Assembly (NCBI GenBank): GCA_038503065.1 | Contig: JBCAMK010000004.1 | Location: forward strand, 2,369,001 to 2,433,000 | DNA: 64,000 nt | Reading direction: 5' to 3' | DNA from: Paragyromitra xinjiangensis | Lineage: Eukaryota; Ascomycota; Pezizomycetes; Pezizales; Discinaceae | In this document: positions 1 through 11,907 of the stretch, piece after piece | How the letters are laid out: every line of letters begins with the position of its first letter | Numbering within the stretch: position 1 is the stretch's first letter | Position numbers and translations under genes: made by a program | Notes under the pieces: model-generated | Seen by the model: the letters and a program-made list of their open reading frames with translations, nothing else | What the model was told of the DNA's origin: nothing | The model's database searches: none

Positions 1-3000
1 AGAGACTATACGAGATTAATAGAGGTAGGCTAACCTAGGTTACTGTCAATTCTTGGTCTAAGGAAACAATCAATTAAACGAAACATAAAAAAACTGCTGC
101 ATATATAAAAAAAATCGGAGAAAAAGAAAAGAAAAGAAAGGGAAAAAAAAGGACTTTAATTTCACCCGCATAGAGAGATCTATCTTGCGGCTCCACGGAG
201 ATGGAGGCTGACTCACCTCCATGTTTCCCCCATATTTCTGTCTTTCCCCCACGCATAAACTTTCACCTATCCCCGGGTCTGCACGTATGTACACGCATGT
301 ACTCCATGTGCCATCCCTGCAAGAAACACGCCTACAGGTACACACATATGTACACATAGACACCTTCCTACATCTGGAAGTGAGAGATATGTCCCGTGAT
401 AGCAAAAGAACCTACCTACACATAACGCAGAGCTAACAATTCCGGCATCGCAGAATTATAAATCAAGCACCAATTAGAATTAGAAAACAGCACATAAACA
501 GCTATCAGTGCCCCATCCTTATCGGTGCCGTTTCTGTAATCTCAATTTCCTCTGTCGAGTAATATTCAACTCCCACTCAACGCCACCACATACCGGGGTA
601 CGGGCTGCCCTGACCGGCACCTCAATCGTCGTTGAAACGCTTAGACGGGGACGACGATTCAGGCGACTTCCCCCTCCCCCGGAATCACCACCCGGGAGGT
701 CCGTGATCGAAACCCCAATCGGCGGAGGATAGATCGTCCGTGGCTCTAGCGGGTGCGGGAAGATCAGAATTGGATCAAAGCTGTCAGCTTCGGCGGCGGC
801 GTGGGACGGCGGTGAAGGCTGTCTCTCCCGAAACATAATCTCGCAGCTGTCATTACCAATCTGGGGAGCTGTTTTACATGACAGCAGCGTCTTTGTGGGG
901 TTAGTACGAGGTAGATACCTCCTTAGTGGCAAATTGCGGAGGGCGACGATGGAAACATACCGGTAGATAGCTATAGTAAACCCGTATTCTCAAGGATGTA
1001 TGTACAGCCGCCGGCAAATGGCTCGTGCTCCCGGAGGATCTGGTATTATTTTTCGGAGTCGAGGGTGTCGAAATCTTGGGTTGTCAGAACCCAGAATGAG
1101 CCGAATGCGATTATGTGCAACCTTCGGAAGATATATCGGTCTCCGAAGGCCCTAGAAGCGTTCTGCCAGCTCTAGAATGATGTTACATTGGCTAAATGCA
1201 GATGTACCCCTGGGCTGCACACGGAGATGGCCAAATTGCGTGCAGGTTTGATTGTTGTTTTCCGGCCCTGGGTTGTATGTTCTCGGTCTCGAAAAAATTC
1301 TCATCCCTTCCGAGGTGCGAGCGGTAGGCCAACGGAAGTTAAGGGTATCGCCTTTAGAGGGCACATCGGCCTCCAAAGGTATATATCTAGTGCAGACTAG
1401 AGTACTCAAGTTGCAGCTGCAGCCTGCAGACGGATGTGGTAATTTCGTATTTGCATCTGGCTCGGCTGCCGATCTTGAAGACGGAAGGCGTGATTGAAAT
1501 TGACGGACTAGTGTCGGCGTAACAGGTAGTCGGCTCGCGATCGGCGTGGGAGAAGTTAGGGCCCGGGCGCTGACGCACTCTCGGAGTCCAAACCGGTCAA
1601 AACACCGTTGACCTCGGAAGCCGGTTATTTCTCGGGGTATCAGGGCTACTAGGATAAAGGTCGACAAGCCCCGGGGATGATATCGGGAAAGGCTAAAGCA
1701 TCGGCCTCTAGACGTACCTGCTTTGACCATGCCAGGGGCTATTGAAGTAGCTGCATCCGTGGGCTAGATATCAATTTCCTTTTCCAGCACAGCTATTGGG
1801 GAATTAGTAGGGACACTGCATAATAGTATGTTTCCGGCATACCTCTTTGGCTTCCTCGATTCCTCGATTCCTATTAATCCTTGGCCTGCATGTATTTAGT
1901 AGAAAAAACAACCAGGTCCCAGAAAAAAAAAGGTTGATCTGGTCACGCCCCCCACGACCAAGGTGAATGCATGGCACGCGACCACAGGCTGAGACAAGGC
2001 GGCCAGAAAAAAAACAACGAAAATAGCTTATACTTCCTGTGGTATCAAAGGTGTCACTGCATAATGTGCTTTCCAACCGGAGATTTTGTATTTTGCTGGA
2101 GCATGCAGTGCTAGAGATCTTTTTTTTTTTTTGGTAAGGCTGTGGAGTAATGAAACCTGAGATGTGGTTGGCCCTGCCTAGTTGGAGATTAATGAGGTTT
2201 CTCATATTTGTTCTTCTGTTCTACCAGAGGAAAACACGCCACGATTAATATGTGGTGGAGGATTTGAATTTCAGCTACATAACTGATTATCGCCTAGGTA
2301 GTCGTGTGAGCATAGCCTTAAATCATCCGCGTACCTACTTCTCAGAGGTGTGTTCTGGTGGGGGCTGACCTTAGAAAGCATGTCAAGTGGATACAAGGCC
2401 AGCTTGGATTTTTGTTTATTTCATTCGTTCCATCAGGCATATACAGCCGCCTGAATCATGGATTATGGTGCTGCCGGTGTCTAATCGAGTAAGTGGGTAA
2501 AGCAAAAATGTCGCCGGTTTAAGGTGCGGTAAACGTCTTAGGTATAGGTTGGGTGCCTAATGAATCGAATGAAGTACCCAGAACGAGTGACATTCTGTGC
2601 GTTCACAAGATTGTGTAGACCTGATCACGTGAGGGATGAGTAACAGGTCATGTGGAGCTCAGCAGTTGAATCAGCTGCTTGGAGACCTTTCTTCTTTCTA
2701 TCTTCATTGGTACCATCATCTACTCCCAGCAAGTCGTTATTGTCGTGGCCTCAGAGCTCTTGGGCTTGACATCCTTTTCATCATCATCGGTTCTAAAGAT
2801 ACAACATTCCTTCATATCTGTCCCGCATGTTCTCGAATCGCGGGGATGTAGAGTAGCTCTGCTATCACTGGAGCCTCTAGTGGAAACTATCATAACGCAA
2901 TCCTCAAAGTCTTCGTTGACTCGAGAAACAAGCGGATTCTTCTAGAGGTCTGGCCCATACCGGCATGTAGCAATGCAGCTTGACAAAGATATGTTTCCTC

Positions 3001-4551
3001 TGTATTAGGAGATGCCCTGCCTCATAGTCTTTTTGCATCTACATCACTTTCCCCACAGTTAGCAAGGGGGGGGGGGCTTACCACAGGCATTTGGGAGCCC
3101 TCACCAAGTTGGTGGTTTGGGGGACCGTATACCCGGTTGGATGCATCTGGAGCTGCAAACAGTTGTCCTATCGTATATTCAGGATGTAATTATCCGTACT
3201 CTCTGGCATATCATTCTTGTTCTAGCTAAAGTTTTACTGATACAGTGGAAACGATTCGAGCTATGCTTTTGCCTTTCCTCGACGGGGTTTCTGTCCAGAA
3301 CTCTGTCGCAGATGCCATTTACGGTTCCCCAAGCACTGCCTAAACATTGCTGGCCTTTTACTTGCAGATGGTGGGACGGTGGTAATCTTATTAGATAGCA
3401 ATTCTGGTTCTGATTCTGATGACGACAGCGACTATAGCGTGGGCCCCGTCGAGTATGCGCGTATCTTCGCACCGTTTATTGCGCAGAAATTATGGGCAAT
3501 TGCAACCTGAGAGAGAAACAATATAATAAGCGTATTTTGGACTGGGTTGTGAGGGAGGGGTACGGAGACTGAAGCAAATTGTGTTAGGATAATTTGTAGT
3601 TGAAGATATAGGAACTATGGATTTCACCACTTCGATAGAGTACACCAGCTATGGCCACTCATATGGCTTTCTTGTTATAGATATGTATGTGCTTTATGTT
3701 GATGCCAACAGGCTTATTTGGATCTTATGGATTGAATCATTGAGATGGTATTCTCGCCTCTATTATTTCCAGTCAACCGCTTACCTTCCTAATAGAGTAA
3801 TTTAAATTAAGGTATTTCAGCCTAGCCTAGTCCGGGCCAGTTTCTTATTATCGAGGTGATACAGTAGTTTTTAGAAGAAAAAAGGAATACCCCATGAAAC
3901 GTGGGTAGATATGTACACGCATTTACCCAAACGATCCCTCTCGCTGGCAAACCGGGCAAATATTTCGTTACCTGAATCAGATCGGTTGGCAGAAATGATA
4001 ATTGCGCGTTTAGCACGTGTATTCAAGTACTTACTTTATCGTTTTAGCAGCAGATGTATCCACAAACCTAGACCCTATCAGTAAGAATCTGCCTATATAA
4101 GCTATATTTTCTAATTTCAAAATTTAATTCTTTTGCTCTTGACTCAATAGTTACTATGATCTCCAGCTTAATCCCCTTCATTCTCACTGCCTCCAAAACT
4201 CATCCCACAAAAGAAAAGGTTGTGGACGAGTGACCAAGTTTAAGACAGCTGTAACCGATAAAGTATCTCGCAAAGCCAACTGCTACAAATGGACTAAACG
4301 CCTCTCAAAAATCTAATTTTTTTACCCGAGCAGTCAAAATGAGAACTTATGCCGAGCCTCTAGACTCACTTCCCCATGACTTCACCCCCACAAAACTTTA
4401 TATTTTGTCTTGAATCAACCCCCACGATCAAAGACTAAATTCGCTAGATTTTTACCCCACACACACATATACACGTTTGCCACCCCATTATCTCATTATT
4501 CTATATACAGACATCCAACTAATCATTGCGTCCACTTAGTAAATCGACGAA
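1..4551. other. Gene-poor region without a supportable gene
   Basis: No open frame here matches a family I know, and the longest (1152-1730, minus) reads as chance. One short acidic frame, 3367-3510 on the plus strand, is preceded by a plausible acceptor (TTTTACTTGCAG) and ends in a stop after 47 codons rich in Asp and Ser. Another, about 2860-2976 plus, also looks coding-like. Both could be remnants of a lost gene. A G homopolymer lies near 3066-3076. I see no tRNA or intact transposon. Confidence 0.5.
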
Positions 4552-4884
4552 ATGGTTATATTACCCTATTACGAACGAAGAATCCACCAATGGGAGGAAT
4601 ATGTATGGCCCATAATTTTTGTCGTCATCCCAGTGATCTTTCTTTGCGTGGCCCTCTACTTCGCTCTTAGGAGGCGACGGATCCTTCGCAGACGCATAAA
4701 GTCAATACAACTCAATCGTGTTTCCGTTCCTATCCCCACCCCTGCTTCAGCTCCTATTCGCACCTCAATCGACGCCCGACCTCCAGCTTACTCGGCGATT
4801 CGAGAGCCTCCTGCTGCTTTGCCCCCGTATCATATGGATCCAGTCACGACGTGCGCGAATTCGAGGAAAGCTCGAGAATGGTAG
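4552..4884 (+). CDS. Small single-pass membrane protein with a PPxY motif
   Basis: Intronless frame of 110 residues. About 17 residues precede one hydrophobic segment (residues 18-39), followed at once by a very basic stop-transfer stretch (RRRRILRRRIK, about 40-50). The tail is rich in Pro and Ser, with a clear PPAY at 77-80 and a second LPPYH at 90-94. PPxY binds WW domains, and in fungi small membrane proteins carrying it often act as adaptors for the Rsp5/NEDD4 ubiquitin ligase. That role is inference here. The basic segment predicts a cytosolic C-terminus. The start is the first ATG giving this architecture. I do not recognise an orthologue, and the short length leaves some chance that it is a random frame. 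Confidence 0.5.
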   Translation: MVILPYYERRIHQWEEYVWPIIFVVIPVIFLCVALYFALRRRRILRRRIKSIQLNRVSVPIPTPASAPIRTSIDARPPAYSAIREPPAALPPYHMDPVTTCANSRKAREW

Positions 4885-5808
4885 AGGGGAGGCTTGTGGG
4901 CGTAGGGGTGGGCGCAGGTAGAGGAGTTTTTGTAGGGGTACGTATGTACCTAGGTTTGATTTATTTCCACGGAAGTCGGCGGGGTGAAGACTTTGAATTT
5001 CGGTTTGTTTGTAATATGTAGTATCGAAACTAAATAGTCTATTATGAAACATCACCTTCCTAATCTCAGAGAAGCTTATCTCTCATCCACCACGCCCTGC
5101 ACGTAATCCAATACGTAGATTGTTCTCTTTCCCAGGGGCGGCGTTTTCGATTACACAGAGTACTGTCTACAGTACCTCTTCTCTCCTCCTCCTTGCGTAA
5201 CCATAGTGTGGGTGACTGGGTAAGTCTGCATGGAGTGGTGGGGTGCATGATGCAGTATGTTCGGCATCGTGTGTTGGCTGAATGATGCAATGTCGCTAGA
5301 TGTCGCCATGTAGATGATTCGCATCTGTTTGCAACGCTGCTTTTGGCAATCATCATGGTGTCTTCAAGGCGTGTTTTAGCGTCTTCGTCTTTGGTCGCGA
5401 GAGGGGGCTGGTGAGGGTGAGAATGCTCTGGTTAAGTTGAATTGAGATGTTGGGCTCGTTTTGGTGTTTGTAGATTTCTATTAGATGGTTGTGTTTGATA
5501 GCCTTGCATGAGGGCTCGCCTTTAGGTCTGGCATAGATCTTTCTAGTGTTTTATAGTGCTGCAAGACCTTATCCATTGGGTATCAAGCGTGCAGTCCGCT
5601 TAGCAGTATCAAATTGCAGAGGCCTGTAGTGGTAGCAATAAGAGATGCAACTTTTTGAGATTGATCGCATTACGGGAAGACTACTCTCAGAAATCGAGAA
5701 GTGAGCTAGTCTGCCGACATGCTTGGAGAGTGAGTGATGAGAGTTTCCCAATAGCGGCGCTGAATTCAAAAACGGAAACCCAGGAAGCATAGGTGAAGCT
5801 GGCTGCAG
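4885..5808. other. Intergenic, nothing supportable
   Basis: The open frames here (for example 5066-5356 and 5569-5790, minus) show no recognisable motif and no splice-linked continuation. I see no repeat or RNA gene. Confidence 0.5.
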
Positions 5809-6303
5809 TTAGTGATCAAACGGGTGATCAATCACCTTCTCTATCCGTTCTGCGATCGAACACATATCATCTAGTCCCATACCACTATCCTTCGACGGTA
5901 GAATTGGGGATTGGGATGTTTTTGGGGACTGGACGGGTTCAGTAATCCTAAGATGATCTCGATTTTGAGCTATCGCGGTCTACGTTTAGATTTCTCGATC
6001 ATGCCGCGGAAGGGGTGTTTCATATTTCTCGTCTTCCCTGATCCTTTCGATCTGTGACTTTAGGGTTCCACAGTGTGTAGAGATTTCGAGTTTGCATAAG
6101 GGGTTGTAGGAGGCGGCCCAGCGTTGGAATAGTCTATTTAATCGATTGTAGTGACGTTTTGAGTGGAGGGGAAGGTAAGTTGGGGAGACGTGTAGGATCA
6201 GCGTCGATGAGAAGACTGGCAAATGCTGCTTCGTGTTTTTAGGATGATTTTGTGAGGTTGGGATGGTGAACTTAGGGAATTGGGGAATCTGAGCTAATGC
6301 CAA
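5809..6303 (-). pseudogene. Coding-like frame broken by two stops
   Basis: One minus-strand frame of 165 codons is open except for two stops one codon apart, TAA at 5986-5988 and TAG at 5980-5982. Both sides read like protein. The upstream part has a basic, charged segment ending REDEKYETPLPRHDREI. The downstream part contains SPILPSKDSGMGLDDMCSIA and ends at a TAA at 5809. A possible acceptor (CTACTGCAG) sits just before the frame, so an upstream exon is possible. It could instead be two unrelated chance frames or a small gene ending at 5986. I do not recognise the family. Confidence 0.25.
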
Positions 6304-6928
6304 TTCCCTGCAGTAGTAGTAGTAGGTAAGATCGTCACATTAATCGTCCTCGTCCTCTGTGAACATCTAAACAGATTCACCGCCTCGCCATGGCTTTAGT
6401 CACTTATAATCCGTAGATCGTTGATGAGCCGTACGCTATCGTTCCTGGAGTCGAGAAAGCATTTGGGATATCTTGGTGGTAGCGCAGCCTGGGCAAAACA
6501 TGAAGGCGGACACTCAACGCGTAGGGGTGAAGAAAGTGAATCCAAAAAGCCGGTTGACTGCAGAGTGAAAAGGATAATATAGAAAACGAATACTTAATAT
6601 TATGCTATATGAGATGAGGCACAAAGGTGAAGGAAATGGTGATCCAGATGGAGTTTAAGCTTCAGAGGTTGTTTACTCTCACAAAAGCTAGTAACTAAAC
6701 GCATCTCTTGGCGCGCAGTTGAGCCTCATCAACCACGGTAAACCGAGACGTATGTAGTTAAAAACAGGGTCTTGGAGAGCTGCATCGAAACAAGATCTTG
6801 CTAGAGTGTTTGCAATTTGGAAGTTGTTATATAACATCTGATATCACTCTGCGATCTTGGCACTTTCATTCGATCTCTCACCCTCGGATGTCAATTCACA
6901 CCCATCATCGCCCGCTGACACAGGCATT
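6304..6928. other. Intergenic, nothing supportable
   Basis: Spacer downstream of the kinase-fold gene. Short coding-like scraps occur on the minus strand, but none has a start, a splice signal and length together. Confidence 0.4.
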
Positions 6929-7864
6929 TTAACTGATCCCGAGTGCTTCGAATTCAAAAGCCGCTGGAGACGCAGGCTGACAAGTTAGCAATCCTAACTT
7001 TTGCGACAAACTATGAGTGATATATGGTGAAAGAGTCAAACAAACCTCATGTCGAGTCAACATCTCCCTCAATCTACCCATCTCCTCTTCCGTCTTTACC
7101 TCACAAACCCCCTCCTCTATTGCATCATCTACAGTAACCGCGTTACTAAAATCCAACCAAACAACTCTCCTCTCGCTTGTCTCATCCTGCCGTCCGTCTT
7201 CGTTTTCCAACACCATGATATTCCTCCACTTAACATCGCCCTGCACCACCCCCGCTTCATGAATCATCTCTAGCGCCCCTTCCACGCCCCTCCTTAGTCC
7301 CCTCCCCTTCTCGCCTAACATGTCGTCCATTGCTAACCTTCTCCCACCAATGAATTCTATCCACACCGCCATCAGCGGCATATCACCATATTTCTTCTTC
7401 CAATTTTTCCGTATGACAGTATTAAGACCCTTCAGCTTCCCCTCAGACGAGAGACGCGCTTCATGGGTAGGTGAGATGCTAAGAATCCCATGAACCTGTG
7501 GCGTGAGCGTACCGGTTAGGTTTGCAGCGAAGAGGCGACGGTATGAGACAGCTTCACGGTTGAAATAGAGATATGGGTCTGGGGGTGAGGTGGGTTTACT
7601 GAGATGAGTAGGGGGACCATAGGCTTGGAAGCGGAACTAGAGGGGGAATTAATTTAGGTGTAGGTTTTGAGGTGGGTAGGGTGAATGTTTGGTATGGAGG
7701 ATAGCACTTACAATCTTGATCACCGAAACCTCACCGTTAATCAATACCTTAAACACAAAGCTATGACCACCATGATCCATCCGCTCCCAGCTCTCAATGT
7801 TTAGATCATCGCTTGATAGCTGCGGTATACTATTTTGTGCGGTATCAATTGGGGGTTCGGCCAT
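6929..7864 (-). CDS. Fungal kinase-fold protein (atypical protein kinase / phosphotransferase-like)
   Basis: Three exons on the minus strand (7712-7864, 7046-7636, 6929-6976) join in phase 0 and encode 263 residues. The introns are 75 and 69 bp, and the second has a TGCTAAC branch site. The N-terminus has a Gly-containing loop (HGGHSFVFKV, residues 31-40) and a beta-3-type VIKI with the expected Lys at 50. The catalytic loop is VQGDVKWRNIMV with Asp185 and Asn190, so the usual His-Arg-Asp is Gln-Gly-Asp. The metal-binding motif is LDFS (Asp213) in place of DFG. Key acidic residues are kept, so activity is possible. This belongs with the small kinase-like families expanded in ascomycetes, whose substrates are mostly unknown. 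The protein stops soon after DFS, so the C-lobe is short. Confidence 0.75.
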
Positions 7865-8328
7865 GAGCGATTCAGCGTGGAGCTGAGGGTTTGGCTAGGG
7901 TTCGCTGATGCTCGGTGCTCGATGCCTGATGCCTGAGGGAATCGCTAGTGTTGTTGCGCCTTGTGAACCCCTGTTGCCAAGAATTGTTTTTGGCGTAAAT
8001 AGGCTAGGAGGGGTCTGCATGGTGAATGTGGTGATAGGTTTGTTGGGGATAGTGTGCTAGGGAAATCACGGAGCTCAGGGAATGCGCTCAAGGTCTGAAG
8101 TTGTAATGGTAGTAAAATAGGAGATACACATCACCAGGGAGCTGTCTGCACCCACTCTCGTGATACCATACGGAAAGAAACCTACTAAGAAAAGCCGAGC
8201 AGGTGCTAAATCCTTGTTCTCCTCATAAAGACTGCCAATGCGATGTGGTTACTACTGTCGCCAATGATTTCCGCAGCACCAATTAGAGAGGGTCCTAGTT
8301 CGTCGATTCTAACATACCCTAGACCGCC
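7865..8328. other. Upstream region of the kinase-fold gene
   Basis: Spacer with no coding frame I can support. It should hold the promoter of the minus-strand kinase-fold gene, but no element stands out. Confidence 0.35.
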
Positions 8329-8962
8329 TTAATCTTCAAGCATCCAAACAAACCCATCCTCTGGGTCATCCAACCCCACAAACCCCACAAACGCTATGTA
8401 CAGGTTGGGCGGGGTAAACGTAACCCTCACATCCCCACACACATGACCTTACGCAATTTAGTTTCGAGTACTTTATAAAGCCCACGGGACCTCTCTGTCT
8501 GACCGCGTTCTACACTGTCCAATCCCCATCGTCCCACCCTCTCATCCACGTCGAACTCTATGATGCTGTACTCCTCCTCTCGACATAATCGTTCCCCGCC
8601 ACCGCCATCATCCGTTGGGTCGTATAGGCCGTTTGCCTCCATAGCAGCTACACCAGAAGTTCCACCCTCTGTTGGCACTGAGTGCATGCTGGCACTAGCT
8701 GTGCTAAATCAACTAGCTTGTTCACACGTTATGCCGATATCATCAGCCCATTAATCCACATGACCAACATCGGGAGTTCGCACTCGATCGCCCAATCTGT
8801 TGGGTTTATCTGGTGCGTCTGCAGGAGGTACATCTGATCTGGTGCTGCTGCTGTGGAGTGAGTAGTGCCTAGAGTATGGTTAGGATGAAAATTTTGTGGT
8901 CGAGGGAGATCCTGGTAGCTCTCTGGTAAACATTTGGGAATAGGGCTGCATACTTCACTCAA
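8329..8962 (-). pseudogene. Uncertain, probably frameshifted gene
   Basis: Three coding-like minus-strand stretches follow one another in different frames. The first (8962-8729) starts with ATG and includes DWAIECELPMLVMWING. The second (about 8700-8427) includes YSIIEFDVDERVGRW. The third (about 8425-8329) includes YIAFVGFVGLDDPEDGFVW and ends in TAA. Only about 28 bp separates the first two, and the second and third are one small frame change apart. No intron of normal size with good signals joins them. A decayed gene with indels fits best, but unusual splicing or sequence error is possible. I do not recognise the protein. Confidence 0.3.
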
Positions 8963-10137
8963 ACATCGCAGGAGACTGCAAATCTTTAAGCCGTATGTGA
9001 TTCCGTGAGAAGAAATTGATATCGTGGAGGTTTAAGTTGGTAGCGTGGGGGCTAGGTGAGGAAGTGGAAGGTCTAGGGCCGTTTGATTATGCGTGATTGA
9101 GGTAGAAAAAAGTCAGATTTTGGGTCCTAGGGATGAGATATTTTTCTCTGGGTAGTAAGTCAGGACTTAGTGAAGTAAACCTATTGTTTAGTTAGGCGGG
9201 GATCGAGAAGGTAAGTGTCAAACATAGCAGGGGTATGGGGGAAAGAATACATATACGAAATCAAAGATGAGAGTCGTTGTATCTGGGTTTTCTAGGGGCC
9301 GCTCAGGGCGACAGCCCATACCTATAAATGCAGTTAAACGTAGGTGTAATATTCTTACTCTCTCATCTGCGCTCAAGTGGTACTGAACAGCACAGAATAG
9401 TACGTCTGTAACCTAGCTAATCCATAAGATTTTACTACAGCTAGCGGTGGGCGACTCCTATCCATGATCTGCAGAAGTCTTTTCTCTTTGTATCCTGTGT
9501 AGATATATGAGGGGTATGAGGTATCGCGGGGGTGAAATGTAGGATAGCAATTTTTAACTTGGGGTTAGTCGTTAGATTGGTTATCTTGGGTAGCGCTAGG
9601 CTGTATCTCGCTATTTTCTACCGTACTCTACTGTGGAACACATTAACTTTTTGGCTTCTTGGCTTCAGCTTCCGATTCGGAGATATGGCGCTTCTACCGT
9701 AAAGTGGACACACGACGTGAGAGTTGCCTTCTCCGGCAAGGTGATTCCCTTTTCTTGCCGCTTTGCCAGAGAAGGGAACTTTGGACACCATGTGTGATCA
9801 CGATTGATACAGTACCCCGTGCTTCATTATAAAGATACTAAGCTTAGAGTATAAGCAAGAACTTGCATCTATGTTTAGTAGATTTGAGCACTGTAGGGCC
9901 TTACAGGCGAACAACCTGTCATGTTTTGTGCAAGCCTGTGTAATTCGGACTAATGCTACGTGATGAAGCTTAATTCTCTCGTTATTCGATGCCAGGATTA
10001 ATGGGAGCTTCCTTCAACGATCTCCAAAACCCCCTTCCAAAATAAAAACTTTAAAATAACGAGAAAGCAGTAAAAACGGGAGAGAAAGAAAGAAAGAACC
10101 ATCCAGATTATTCCAAGCCAAAGATCAGACTCTTAAG
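8963..10137. other. Intergenic with one imperfect inverted repeat
   Basis: No supportable gene. An 18-bp imperfect inverted repeat lies at 9722-9739 and 9763-9780 (16 of 18 positions match, 23-bp loop). A run of GAAA units sits near 10080-10098. Confidence 0.4.
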
Positions 10138-10156
10138 TTTCGTCCTCGGGACGAAA
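10138..10156. other. Short perfect hairpin downstream of the dehydrogenase gene
   Basis: TTTCGTCC and GGACGAAA form a perfect 8-bp stem with a 3-nt loop. It lies 34 bp past the stop of the minus-strand dehydrogenase gene, so it probably falls in its 3' UTR. A role in 3'-end formation or mRNA stability is only a possibility. Confidence 0.35.
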
Positions 10157-10189
10157 TAAGAAAGGGAAAGCCTATGCGAATGTGACACT

Positions 10190-11388
10190 TCAAGCCATCG
10201 GAACAGGCGTAAGACACGTCGGATGAGCAAGATGAAGATGTGTACCCGTTAATCCATCCTCCGTCATAACTCTCGACTTTGATCCTTCACGAGCCTTCTT
10301 AACCTGCTCCTCACTCCACGCCCACAATTTCTCCCCCAGCCCCTCATCCAAAGCAACACCACTGCACGCCTCTATATTTGCAATAGGGACCCAGTACTCC
10401 CCCCTGTACCCTCCCTTTTCCACCTCCTCCGCTGTACCCAAAAAGATCGCTGTGGCGGCTCCATCCTCAAGGGTTTGTCCAATCCACCTGAACACACCAC
10501 TAACCGTACCCCCTAACGGCCCTACTAGACTTTTCCAGGAATTCATGGAATCAGTTGGGATATTCCCCGGGAAGTAGACATTCGCAAATACGTTCTTCGG
10601 AAGCCGCTTCGTGAGGGAGCGTGTGAAGAGGATATTCGCAAGCTTGGAGCGAGCATAACGGTACACAGAGTCAACAGAAGCACCATAATGGCTAGTGCGG
10701 GTCGGGGAGGTGAGAGAGTCGAAGTTGATCTCACGGCAGAGGGCGTGGAAAGAAGATGTGCTGACAACTATCCTTGTTGAAGAGACACCATGTGTATGTG
10801 GGGTAGAAGTAAGGAGTGGGAGGAGGAGCTGGGTGAGTTGGTAATGTCCGAGATGGTTGGCGGCGAACGTGGTCTCTACACCTTGTGGTGAGAGGTCATA
10901 ATTTGAGCTCAGATGCATTGCTACGAGTTTTAGCTTTCTGCTTTTTGTATTCTTGTGCTAGCAGGTATGGGGAATCGGTAGATACCGGCATTTAGAAATA
11001 GCATATCCAACCTCCCCAGCGTTCCAGGACCTAGCTCAGCTAGCTCCTTACCGACCCTCTCCACAGCCTTCAAATCCACCAAATCGCACTCTACAAACCT
11101 AGCTCTATCCACCCTCTCCCGGTCGATCCCTTTCTTCGCTAACGCCGGAATCCAAATCTCGTTTCGCGTCTTCGCAAATCTTTCTCTACTCCTCGCTAAC
11201 ACCACAACTTGTGCTATGTCATGTAGTAGCAGCTGTTTGGTGATCTCTGCGCCAATCCCGCTTTGTCCACCGGTGATTACGGCGACTTTACCCGTGAGTT
11301 GTGGGCATGAGGAGAGGCTCCAGTTAGAAGACTGGAGGAATCCCAACTGGTGTAAAATAGAGAGCGGGTTGGGGATTGAGGACATCAT
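10190..11388 (-). CDS. Short-chain dehydrogenase/reductase (retinol dehydrogenase/WWOX-like)
   Basis: Two exons, 10986-11388 and 10190-10920, separated by a 65-bp intron (GTATCT...GTAG), encode 377 residues. The Rossmann cofactor loop TGGQSGIG is at 39-46, followed by a cofactor-strand VVLARSRE and a CDLVDL acidic site. The NAG-type motif reads NAA across the splice. NHLGH follows, then the catalytic Ser in VVSTSSFH (about 186-193), YARSK (Tyr223, Lys227) and a PG loop in YFPGN. All catalytic residues are present, so it should be an active NAD(P)-dependent oxidoreductase of unknown substrate. The frame is open upstream to 11532, but the paired ATG at 11388/11385 best fits family N-termini. 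No linked biosynthetic genes are adjacent. Confidence 0.88.
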
Positions 11389-11890
11389 CTTTTGTGTTGA
11401 GTGGTTGTAGGTGTGAATGTGGAGGTGCTGGATTTGAGTCTTGATGACGTTACTTATGAACTGTTGGCTATATGGGTAATGTTTGTTCTTGGCACACACT
11501 TGATCATTGACATCACTTTCTTTGGGCGCCAACTGTTGGCTACGGAAATTACCGAAGCCCCTGGCCGTTAATTCGATATCAGCATGCTAAGGGAGGATTG
11601 TGAGTTGGTTGGAGGGGCTTAGGGTACGTATAATTTTCCACTATCAAGAATGGTGTTTTCCATTGTTGGTGCAGCTTCTTGGGAGTATGTTTTAGTCTGT
11701 TCGAGAAGTTTTTTCTTATATCTCTTTAACTCAACTTGTAGGCTAGGTAGGTTAGTGTGAAATACTGCTCCAAGTTTGGTTCTTCTGGTTTTGATTTGCT
11801 AAAATGGGGTTGTCTAAGGAAAGGTCGCTAAAGCCCTGGACTGCCTACTACCTTACCTTCTCAATAATCTATCAAGTATTTTTCATGCCC
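11389..11890. other. Dehydrogenase upstream region
   Basis: About 500 bp between the dehydrogenase start and the tRNA gene. The dehydrogenase frame stays open to 11532, so part of this may be 5' UTR or an N-terminal extension. Nothing else is supportable. Confidence 0.35.
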
Positions 11891-11895
11891 AAAAA
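11891..11895 (-). terminator. Pol III T-run terminator of tRNA-Glu
   Basis: Five T residues on the minus strand, 12 bp downstream of the tRNA 3' end, fit the usual RNA polymerase III termination signal. Confidence 0.6.
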
Positions 11896-11907
11896 TATTT
11901 CAAATGA

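Noticed and set aside
1152..1730. 192-codon minus-strand frame
   Set aside because: Arg/Ser/Pro-rich, no recognisable motif, and the neighbouring region has no supporting exon.
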